Below, piece after piece: positions 58,247 through 64,000 of a stretch of 64,000 nucleotides of DNA. The stretch spans positions 1-64,000 of the forward strand of contig NZ_QOHR01000005.1 in assembly GCF_003385555.1 (NCBI RefSeq), written 5' to 3'. Within the stretch, counting starts at the first letter, position 1. Every line of letters begins with the position of its first letter. The notes beneath the pieces were generated by a model. It did no database searches, was not told the origin of the DNA, and saw nothing but the letters and a program-made list of their open reading frames with translations. This stretch comes from Rhodosalinus sediminis (GTDB lineage: Bacteria > Pseudomonadota > Alphaproteobacteria > Rhodobacterales > Rhodobacteraceae). A program made the translations under genes and the position numbers.

Positions 58247-58327
58247 TCGCGCGCCCCGCGCGCGACGGGGGCAGCGCCCCCTGCGGCGGTGGCGGCCTGC
58301 GCCGTCTTGCGGGCCGGGCGCGCGAGG

Positions 58328-58425
58328 CTTACCTTGCATGGAACCTCGGGGTGCCCGTTCGGGCTGAGACGCGCAAGCGAACCCGTTGAACCTGACCCGG
58401 TTCGGACCGGCGGAGGGAAGGTAAG
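58328..58425 (+). promoter_or_regulatory. TPP (THI-element) riboswitch
   Basis: Blocks in order: ACCTCGGGGTGCCC, GGGCTGAGA, ACCCGTTGAACCTGACCCGG, and GGAGGGAAGGT. CTTACCT (58328-58334) pairs with AGGTAAG (58419-58425) as P1. It lies 62 bases upstream of thiB and should repress the operon when thiamine diphosphate is plentiful. Confidence 0.95.
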
Positions 58426-58487
58426 GGACCCGGCGCCTCGGCCCGACCCGGACTCGCTCCGCCCGTCGCGACGAAAGGAGCGAGACG

Positions 58488-59486
58488 ATGCGATCCCCTC
58501 TCACTGCCGCTGGCCCCGTCGCGGGGCTGGTCACCGCCACCATCATGGGCGCCGCGGCGGCACAGGCGCAGGACCTGACCGTCTATACCTACGACAGCTT
58601 CGTGTCGGACTGGGGCCCCGGCCCGCAACTCGAGGCGGCCTTCGAGGACCGCTGCAGCTGCGACCTCGAGTTCGTCGCCGCGGGCGACGGGGCGGCGCTC
58701 CTGTCCCGCATCCGGCTCGAGGGCGAGAGGACCGAGGCCGACGTGGTGCTCGGCCTCGACACCAACCTCACCCATGCCGCGCGCGAGACCGGGCTCTTCG
58801 CCGAGCACGGGCTCTCGCCCGAGCTCGATCTGCCCGTGGCCTGGGACGATGCGCACTTCCTGCCCTTCGACTGGGGCTATTTCGCCTTCGTCCACGAGGC
58901 GGGCTTCGACGCGCCGGGCTCCTTCCGGGCGCTCGCCGAGAGCGACGCCAGCCTCCTGATCCAGGACCCGCGCTCCTCGACGCCCGGGCTCGGGCTCGTC
59001 ATGTGGGTGAAAGCCGCCTACGGCGACGAGGCCGGCGCGATCTGGGAGGGGCTCGCGGACAACATCGTGACCGTCACCCCCGGCTGGTCCGAGGCCTACG
59101 GGCTCTTCCTCGAGGGCGAGGCGGACATGGTGCTTTCCTACACCACGTCGCCCGCCTATCACCTGATCGCCGAGGACGACCCGACCAAGGCCGCCGCGCC
59201 CTTCGAGGAGGGGCATTACATGCAGGTCGAGGTGGCCGGCATGCTCGCCGGCACCGACGCGCCCGAGCTCGCGCAGGACTTCCTCGACTTCATGACCGGG
59301 CCGGCGTTCCAGTCGGTGATTCCGACGACGAACTGGATGTACCCGGCGGTCACGCCGCCCGAGGGACTGCCCGAGGGCTTCGACACGCTGATCCGGCCCG
59401 AGGCGGCGCTGCTCCTCGCGCCGGAGGAGGCGGCGGAGATCCGCGGCGCCGCGCTCGAGGAATGGCGTGCCGCCCTCTCTCGCTGA
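58488..59486 (+). CDS. thiB: Thiamine ABC transporter substrate-binding protein
   Basis: 332 residues. A signal peptide (AGLVTATIMGAAAAQAQ) leads to a periplasmic binding protein of the ThiB type. Marks are DLTVYTYDSFVSDWGPGPQL, LIQDPRSSTPGLGLVMWVKA and MVLSYTTSPAYH, with aromatic residues that hold thiamine. ATG 58488 has AAAGGAG upstream. It begins the riboswitch-controlled operon with thiP and thiQ. Confidence 0.95.
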   Translation: MRSPLTAAGPVAGLVTATIMGAAAAQAQDLTVYTYDSFVSDWGPGPQLEAAFEDRCSCDLEFVAAGDGAALLSRIRLEGERTEADVVLGLDTNLTHAARETGLFAEHGLSPELDLPVAWDDAHFLPFDWGYFAFVHEAGFDAPGSFRALAESDASLLIQDPRSSTPGLGLVMWVKAAYGDEAGAIWEGLADNIVTVTPGWSEAYGLFLEGEADMVLSYTTSPAYHLIAEDDPTKAAAPFEEGHYMQVEVAGMLAGTDAPELAQDFLDFMTGPAFQSVIPTTNWMYPAVTPPEGLPEGFDTLIRPEAALLLAPEEAAEIRGAALEEWRAALSR

Positions 59487-61041
59487 ACCCCCGGCCAGGG
59501 CCGGTCCACGCCCCGGCGACACGGCGCGGCTGGGCATGCCCGCGGCCCTGTCGCGAGCGGCCATGGCGGGCGTCGCGGGGGCCGTCCTCCTGCCGCTCGC
59601 CGCGGTGGTCTGGCGCGCGGGCGGCGCGGGCTGGCTCAGCGCGGGCGACTGGGCCGCCGTGCGCTTCTCGCTGACGCAGGCGGCGCTCTCGGCGCTCCTG
59701 TCGGTGGCGCTCGCCGTGCCGGCGGCCCGCGCGCTGGCGCGGCGGCGGTTCCCGGGGCGCGGCGCGCTCGTCACCCTGCTCGGCGCGCCCTTCATCCTGC
59801 CGGTCGTCGTCGCGGTGCTGGGCCTGCTCGCCGTCTTCGGACAGGGCGGGCTGGCGAGCCGCGCGCTGGGGCTTTTCGGGCTGCCGCCGCTCTCGATCTA
59901 CGGGCTGCACGGCGTGGTGCTGGCGCATGTCTTCTTCAACCTGCCGCTCGCCACGCGGCTCATCCTGCAGGGCTGGCTCACCATCCCGGCCGAGCGCTTC
60001 CGCCTCGCCGCGACGCTGGGCCTGCCGCCGGGGGCGGTGTTCCGCCTGCTGGAGGCGCCAATGCTCCGGCGCGCGGTGCCCGGCGCGCTGGTCGCGATCT
60101 TCGTGATCTGCCTGTCGAGTTTCGCCGTGGCGCTGACGCTGGGCGGCGGGCCGCGGGCGACGACCGTGGAGCTCGCCATCTATCAGGCCTTTCGCTTCGA
60201 GTTCGACCTCGGCCGCGCCGCGCTCCTGTCGGTGGTGCAGCTGGCGCTCGCGGGGGCGGCCGCCGCGCTGGCCGCGCGGCTCGCGCTGCCCCCGGCGATG
60301 GGCGCCGGGCTCGACCGGGTGACGCCGCGCTGGGACGCCGCGCGGCCGTGGCTCCGGGCGCAGGACGCGGCCTGGCTCGCGCTCGTCGCCGCGTTCCTGC
60401 TGCTGCCGCTCGCGATGATCGTGGCGCGCGGGCTGCCGGGGCTTGCCGAGATGCCGCCGCAGGTCTGGCGCGCGGCGGGTTTCTCGCTCGCCGTGGCGCT
60501 CGCCTCCACGGCACTCACGCTGGCGCTGGCGCTGCCGCTCGCCTCACGCGCAGGGGAAGGGCTCGCCATCGCGGCGATCGCGGTCTCGCCGCTGGTGCTG
60601 GGCACCGGGCTCTTCCTGATCCTGCGGCCGGTGGCCTCGCCCGGCGCCGTGGCGCTGCCCGTCACGGCGGCGGTCAACGCGCTGATGGCGCTGCCCTTCG
60701 CGCTGCGCGTGATACGGCCGGAGCTCGAGGCGGTGCGCGCCGACTACGGCCGGCTCTGCCTGTCGCTCGGCCTCAGGGGGCGGTGGTTCTGGACCCGCGT
60801 GGCGCTGCCGCGGCTGCGTCGGCCGCTCGGCTTCGCCACGGGGCTGACGGCGGCGCTCTCGGCGGGGGACCTCGGCGTCATCGCGCTCTTCGCCGATCCG
60901 GAGCGGGCGACGCTGCCCCTGCAGATGTACCGCCTGATGGGCGCCTACCGGATGGAGGCGGCCGCGGGCGCCGCGCTCCTGCTGCTGGCGATGAGCCTCG
61001 CGCTCTTCTGGGTCTTCGACCGGGGCGGGCACGGTGCTTGA
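59467..61041 (+). CDS. thiP: Thiamine ABC transporter permease
   Basis: 524 residues. A double-length permease with about twelve membrane segments. Two EAA-like loops lie in the two halves: RFRLAATLGLPPGAVFRLLE and YGRLCLSLGLRGRWFWTRVA. Both match the ThiP fused permease. GTG 59467, with AGGAA upstream, overlaps thiB by 20 bases; an ATG at 59536 has no ribosome site. It is coupled to thiQ by an 8-base overlap. Confidence 0.94.
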   Translation: MPPSLAEPPARAGPRPGDTARLGMPAALSRAAMAGVAGAVLLPLAAVVWRAGGAGWLSAGDWAAVRFSLTQAALSALLSVALAVPAARALARRRFPGRGALVTLLGAPFILPVVVAVLGLLAVFGQGGLASRALGLFGLPPLSIYGLHGVVLAHVFFNLPLATRLILQGWLTIPAERFRLAATLGLPPGAVFRLLEAPMLRRAVPGALVAIFVICLSSFAVALTLGGGPRATTVELAIYQAFRFEFDLGRAALLSVVQLALAGAAAALAARLALPPAMGAGLDRVTPRWDAARPWLRAQDAAWLALVAAFLLLPLAMIVARGLPGLAEMPPQVWRAAGFSLAVALASTALTLALALPLASRAGEGLAIAAIAVSPLVLGTGLFLILRPVASPGAVALPVTAAVNALMALPFALRVIRPELEAVRADYGRLCLSLGLRGRWFWTRVALPRLRRPLGFATGLTAALSAGDLGVIALFADPERATLPLQMYRLMGAYRMEAAAGAALLLLAMSLALFWVFDRGGHGA

Positions 61042-61726
61042 GCTCGAGGACCTCCGCGCCGGGCACGGCGACTTCCGGCTCGCCGCCGAGTGGCACCTCC
61101 CGGCCGGGCGCATCGCGGCGGTAATCGGCCCCTCGGGCGGCGGCAAATCCACGCTGCTCGACGCGATCGCGGGCTTTCTCGCGCCGGAGGCGGGGCGCGT
61201 GCTCTGGCATGGCCGCGACCTCGGGCCGCTCGCGCCGGGCGAGCGGCCGGTGGCGATGCTCTTTCAGGACAACAACCTCTTTCCGCACCTGACGGCGGCG
61301 GAGAACGTTGCGCTGGCGCTCACGCCGAAGCGGCGCCTGACCGCCGCGCAGCGGGCAGAGGTCGAGGCCGCGCTCGCGCGCGTCGGCCTCGAGGGGTTCG
61401 GCGCGCGGAGACCCGCCGAGCTCTCCGGCGGCCAGCAGGGCCGCGTCGCGCTCGCCCGCGTGCTGCTGCAGCGCAAACCCCTTCTCCTGCTCGACGAGCC
61501 CTTCTCTGCGCTCGGCCCGGCGCAGCGGGGCGAGATGCTCGACCTCGTGGCGGAGCTCGCGCGCGAGACGGGTGCGACCGTGCTGATGGTCAGCCATGCG
61601 CCGGAGGACGCGCGGCGGATCGCCGACGCGGTCGTGCTGGTGGCCGAGGGGCGGGCGCAGGCGCCCGAACCGACCGAGCGCCTTTTCGCCGACCCGCCGC
61701 CGGCGCTGCGCGCCTATCTCGGCTGA
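61034..61726 (+). CDS. thiQ: Thiamine ABC transporter ATP-binding protein
   Basis: 230 residues. Walker A GPSGGGKSTLLDAIAGFL, ABC signature ELSGGQQGRVALARVLL and Walker B LLLLDEPFSALGP, with the switch His in VLMVSHAPEDARR. It powers thiamine uptake. GTG 61034 overlaps thiP by 8 bases. A GC hairpin follows the stop. Confidence 0.95.
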   Translation: MLELEDLRAGHGDFRLAAEWHLPAGRIAAVIGPSGGGKSTLLDAIAGFLAPEAGRVLWHGRDLGPLAPGERPVAMLFQDNNLFPHLTAAENVALALTPKRRLTAAQRAEVEAALARVGLEGFGARRPAELSGGQQGRVALARVLLQRKPLLLLDEPFSALGPAQRGEMLDLVAELARETGATVLMVSHAPEDARRIADAVVLVAEGRAQAPEPTERLFADPPPALRAYLG

Positions 61727-61746
61727 GCGAAAGCGGAGCGCGCGAA

Positions 61747-61782
61747 GGGGGGCTGTCTGCCCCCCTCTTGGCCTTCGGCCAA
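61747..61782 (+). terminator. Hairpins after thiQ
   Basis: GGGGGGC / GCCCCCC with a TGTCT loop (61747-61765), then a second hairpin TTGGCC-TTC-GGCCAA (61768-61782). A weak T-run follows only the first. Confidence 0.6.
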
Positions 61783-61788
61783 TTCACC

Positions 61789-61860
61789 CCCCGAGAGTAT
61801 TTACACCAAGATGATGGATGAACGCCGGCCCCATCATCTTGGTCCAAATACTCCGGGGAG
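61789..61860. repeat. Dispersed repeat pair, copies E and F (head to head)
   Basis: Copy E reads GAGTATTTACACCAAGATGA on plus (61789-61817); copy F reads CATCATCTTGGTCCAAATAC (61831-61860), the opposite orientation. A GC palindrome (GAGGGGCAGCGCCCCTC) follows copy F. It matches the aroC-thiB pair in motif and layout. Confidence 0.8.
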
Positions 61861-61947
61861 CGCGAGGGGCAGCGCCCCTCGCCCCTGCGAGGATGTGCGG
61901 CCGCGAGGCCGCGCCGCTATAATCTCCCTGTCCGCGAGACCCGCGGC

Positions 61948-62922
61948 TCAGCCGCTGCCGATCAGCACGCCGGCGGCGAAGACGAGCGCGCCGCCGAGGA
62001 CCACCTGGAAGGCCGCGCGGAAGAAGGGCGTGTCCATGTAGCGGTTCTGAATCCAGGCGATGGCCCAGAGTTCGATGAAGACGACGATCGCGGCGGTGAT
62101 CGTCGCGGTCCAGAAATGCGGGATCAGGTAGGGCAGCGCGTGGCCGAGCCCGCCGAGGGTCGTCATCACGCCGGAGGCGAGGCCGCGCTTGACGGGCGAG
62201 CCGCGGCCCGAGAGTTCGCCGTCGTCGGAGGCGGCCTCGGTGAAGCCCATGGAGATGCCCGCGCCGACGGAGGCGGCGAGGCCGACGAGGAAAGTCGTCC
62301 AGGTGTCCTGCGTGGCGAAGGCGGTGGCGAAGATCGGCGCGAGGGTGGAGACCGAGCCGTCCATGAGCCCGGCGAGGCCCGGCTGAACCCATGTCAGCAC
62401 GAAGCGGCGCCGGGCGGTGTGGTCCTCAGCGCTGCGCGCGTCGTCGTCGAGATGGGTCTCGGCGAGCGTGTCCGCGACCTGCTGGTGCGCGGCCTCCGCC
62501 GCCGCGAGATCTCCGAGGAGGCTCCGCGTCTCGGCGTCGCAGCTGCGCTGCGCGGCCTTGTGGTAGAAGCGTTCGGCCTCCTGTTCCATGAGCTCGGCCT
62601 CGGCGCGGATGCGCTCGATCCCGAGGTTCTCGACGAGCCAGACGGGGCGGCGCGCGTAGAACCCGGCGACGTGCTCGCGCCGGATGAGCGGGATCGTCTC
62701 GCCGAAGCGCTTTTCGTGGAGCGCGATCAGCCGGCGGCGGTGGCGGTCCTCTTCCTCGGCCATGCCCTCGAAGAGCCGGGCGGTGTCCGGGAATTCGTCG
62801 CGCAGGCGATCGGCGTAGGTGCGGTAGATGCGGGCGTCGTCCTCTTCGGAGGAGATGGCGAGGGCGAGGATCTCGCGCTCCGAGAGGTCGGCGAAACGGC
62901 GGCGTTGGCTGAAGAAACGCAT
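61948..62922 (-). CDS. mbfA: Membrane-bound ferritin MbfA (ferritin-like domain plus VIT1-like domain)
   Basis: 324 residues. The N-terminal ferritin-like domain has Glu-rich helices with ExxH-type patterns (FEGMAEEEDRHRRRLIALHE; ELMEQEAERFYHKAAQ; AEAAHQQ). The C-terminal half is a VIT1/CCC1-like iron exporter (QPGLAGLMDGSVSTLAPIFA; GAGISMGFTEA). MbfA exports iron and protects against iron and peroxide stress in relatives. ATG 62922 follows GAGGGAA. A candidate Irr box lies just upstream (62938-62954). Confidence 0.94.
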   Translation of the reverse strand: MRFFSQRRRFADLSEREILALAISSEEDDARIYRTYADRLRDEFPDTARLFEGMAEEEDRHRRRLIALHEKRFGETIPLIRREHVAGFYARRPVWLVENLGIERIRAEAELMEQEAERFYHKAAQRSCDAETRSLLGDLAAAEAAHQQVADTLAETHLDDDARSAEDHTARRRFVLTWVQPGLAGLMDGSVSTLAPIFATAFATQDTWTTFLVGLAASVGAGISMGFTEAASDDGELSGRGSPVKRGLASGVMTTLGGLGHALPYLIPHFWTATITAAIVVFIELWAIAWIQNRYMDTPFFRAAFQVVLGGALVFAAGVLIGSG

Positions 62923-62937
62923 GACTGCTTCCCTCGA

Positions 62938-62954
62938 TTTAGAATAATTCCAAA
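62938..62954. promoter_or_regulatory. Iron control element (Irr-box-like)
   Basis: TTTAGAATAATTCCAAA matches the ICE pattern TTTAGAA-N3-TTCTAAA, with one mismatch (C for T). It lies 16 bases upstream of the mbfA start, where Irr is known to act on mbfA in Agrobacterium and Bradyrhizobium. Confidence 0.65.
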
Positions 62955-63003
62955 CTAAACGGTTCAGGGGCGAGGGCAACCCCGCCCGCGCTTGCCGGAA
63001 CTG

Positions 63004-63015
63004 AACCGAGCGGTT
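63004..63015. promoter_or_regulatory. Possible TetR operator
   Basis: AACCGAGCGGTT is a perfect 5-bp inverted repeat with a 2-base spacer, 29 bases before the TetR start. A related half (CGGTTCAG) occurs at about 62960-62967, on the mbfA side. Self-repression is the usual role and is inferred. Confidence 0.45.
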
Positions 63016-63044
63016 TATATTGTCGCAGGCAGGAGGAGGATCGC

Positions 63045-63662
63045 ATGAACGCGCCCGCGCGCCGGAAGGGCCGGAAATACGACCAAGTGCTCGACGGGGC
63101 GCGCCGGGTCTTCATGGCCGACGGCTACGAGGGGGCGAGCGTCGACGCCATCGCGCGCGCCGCCGGCGTCAGCAAGGCGACCCTCTACAGCTACTTCGCC
63201 GACAAGCGCCTTCTGTTCATCGAGGTCGCGCGGACCGAATGCGCGCGGCAGGCCGAGGAATCCGCGCATCTCATCGATCTCGCCGCGCCCCCGCGGGAGG
63301 TTCTGCGCTTCGCCGCGCGGCGGATGCTCGGTTTCGTGCTCTCGGAGTTCGGGCAGCGCGTCTTCCGGGTCTGCGTGGCCGAGGCCGACCGCTTCCCGGA
63401 GCTCGGGCGCGCGTTCTACGAGAGCGGGCCTGCGCTGGTGCGGGCGCGGATCAAGGATTACCTGCGCGCCGCCGCCGGGCGCGGCGAGCTCGCGATCGAG
63501 GACTTCGACCTCGCCGCCGATCAGTTCGCCGAGCTCTGCAAGGCCGATCTCTGGCCGCGCGTCGTCTTCGGCATCGACCGCCGCTTTTCCGACGAGGAGG
63601 TCGCGCGGGTGATCGACGGCGCGGTGGAGACCTTCATGGCCCGCTACGGCGATTTTTCGTAA
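63045..63662 (+). CDS. TetR-family transcriptional regulator
   Basis: 205 residues. N-terminal HTH at about 15-60: RKYDQVLDGARRVFMADGYE, then GASVDAIARAAGVSKATLYS and YFADKRLLF, the usual TetR signature. The C-terminal ligand domain has SEFGQRVFRVCVAEADRFPE and is similar to AefR-like regulators. ATG 63045 has AGGAGGA upstream. It is divergent from mbfA, but its ligand and target are not known. Confidence 0.93.
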   Translation: MNAPARRKGRKYDQVLDGARRVFMADGYEGASVDAIARAAGVSKATLYSYFADKRLLFIEVARTECARQAEESAHLIDLAAPPREVLRFAARRMLGFVLSEFGQRVFRVCVAEADRFPELGRAFYESGPALVRARIKDYLRAAAGRGELAIEDFDLAADQFAELCKADLWPRVVFGIDRRFSDEEVARVIDGAVETFMARYGDFS

Positions 63663-63908
63663 AGAACGCGCGGCTGGACCCCACCCCTCCACGAGCGTCG
63701 CGGATGGCGCGACGGGGCGGCGCGCTACGGCCGGGTGGGACCGCGGCGCCGGTCCTTCGGATCAGCGAACAGGCGCTCGATCCGGTGCGGCCCCCTTTGG
63801 GCCGCCTCTGGTCCGTCCGATCCCGCGGCGTGTCGCCAAGGGGCGCGCGCGTCGGCTCATGGGCGGAACCGCCCTTTCCCCGGCGCCGAGCTCATCCGTG
63901 CGCCGGCG
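63663..63908. other. Intergenic region, no gene seen
   Basis: It separates the TetR gene from the minus-strand gene at the window end. There is no convincing gene or RNA. The G+C-rich middle may hold a terminator, but I see no clear T-run. Confidence 0.45.
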
Positions 63909-64000
63909 TCAGCCCACCTTGCAGGCGGCGAGGACGGCCATGTTCAGGATGTCGTTCGCCGTCGAGACGGTCGAGCAGAGCTGAACCGAGGCGTCCACGC
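63909..64000 (-). CDS. C-terminal end of an enzyme, possibly NADP-malic enzyme (phosphotransacetylase domain)
   Basis: Only the last 29 residues are visible (VDASVQLCSTVSTANDILNM then AVLAACKVG), with the stop at 63909. The pattern VQxxxTVSxxxDILNMAxLAA resembles the C-terminus of the phosphotransacetylase domain found at the end of large malic enzymes (MaeB) and of Pta. This is a weak guess from a short segment. Confidence 0.4.
   Translation of the reverse strand, partial: VDASVQLCSTVSTANDILNMAVLAACKVG

Overview
The window is G+C-rich chromosomal DNA from an alphaproteobacterium, almost certainly a member of the Rhodobacteraceae (Roseobacter/Rhodobacter group). The best evidence is the block dnaA-dnaN with rpsT, an enoyl-CoA hydratase, mutM, ubiE and ubiB. 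A cytochrome c2, an MbfA-type ferritin with an Irr-like box, and YjbF/YjbH exopolysaccharide genes agree with this. I see no rRNA, tRNA, CRISPR array or intact insertion sequence. All gene calls come from reading translations and motifs; no database search was run.

Layout. 1-10.4 kb is a signal-transduction cluster: two related LuxR-type response regulators at its edges, two hybrid kinases with C-terminal Hpt domains, one PAS kinase, a receiver-like protein that lacks most of its active site, and an orphan small protein. 10.4-11.8 kb is a cobalamin-riboswitch unit (an unknown 123-residue protein plus a BtuF-like binding protein). 11.8-24.1 kb holds gyrB, a LysE exporter, recF, an RND efflux pair, dnaN, dnaA and rpsT. 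Next to dnaN, where recF would normally sit, lies a decayed copy of the recF 5' end; the intact recF is on the far side of the efflux operon. 24.3-28.4 kb is housekeeping (enoyl-CoA hydratase, mutM, ubiE, ubiB).

28.4-34.5 kb is an accessory island of visibly lower G+C: a small exported protein, 1.1 kb with no convincing gene, two sulfotransferase-like proteins, a two-headed glycosyltransferase and an unknown protein. 34.7-37.5 kb has a PfkB sugar kinase, an MFS transporter and cytochrome c2. 37.5-44.4 kb is an exopolysaccharide locus (outer-membrane export lipoprotein, initiating sugar transferase, nucleotide-sugar epimerase/dehydratase, YjbF and YjbH). 44.6-48.6 kb is a tight operon of a histone-deacetylase-like hydrolase, xseB, ispA and dxs (isoprenoid precursors). 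48.7-58.0 kb is mixed metabolism and transport: DUF3137, an epimerase, MFS, class II aldolase, AMP nucleosidase, HU, EamA, AEC and aroC. 58.3-61.7 kb is the TPP-riboswitch thiBPQ operon. 61.9-63.7 kb is mbfA divergent from a TetR regulator, followed by the 3' end of an enzyme that leaves the window.

Intergenic space holds conserved non-coding elements: at least six copies of a motif built on TATTTGG.CCAAGA.GA, often in head-to-head pairs; two 26-bp palindromes centred on TTTCGTACGAAA; and two palindromes centred on TTGCAA after dxs. The observations most worth following are the recF remnant and efflux insertion, the branched phosphorelay with degenerate parts, the B12-controlled unknown protein, and the sulfotransferase/glycosyltransferase island.
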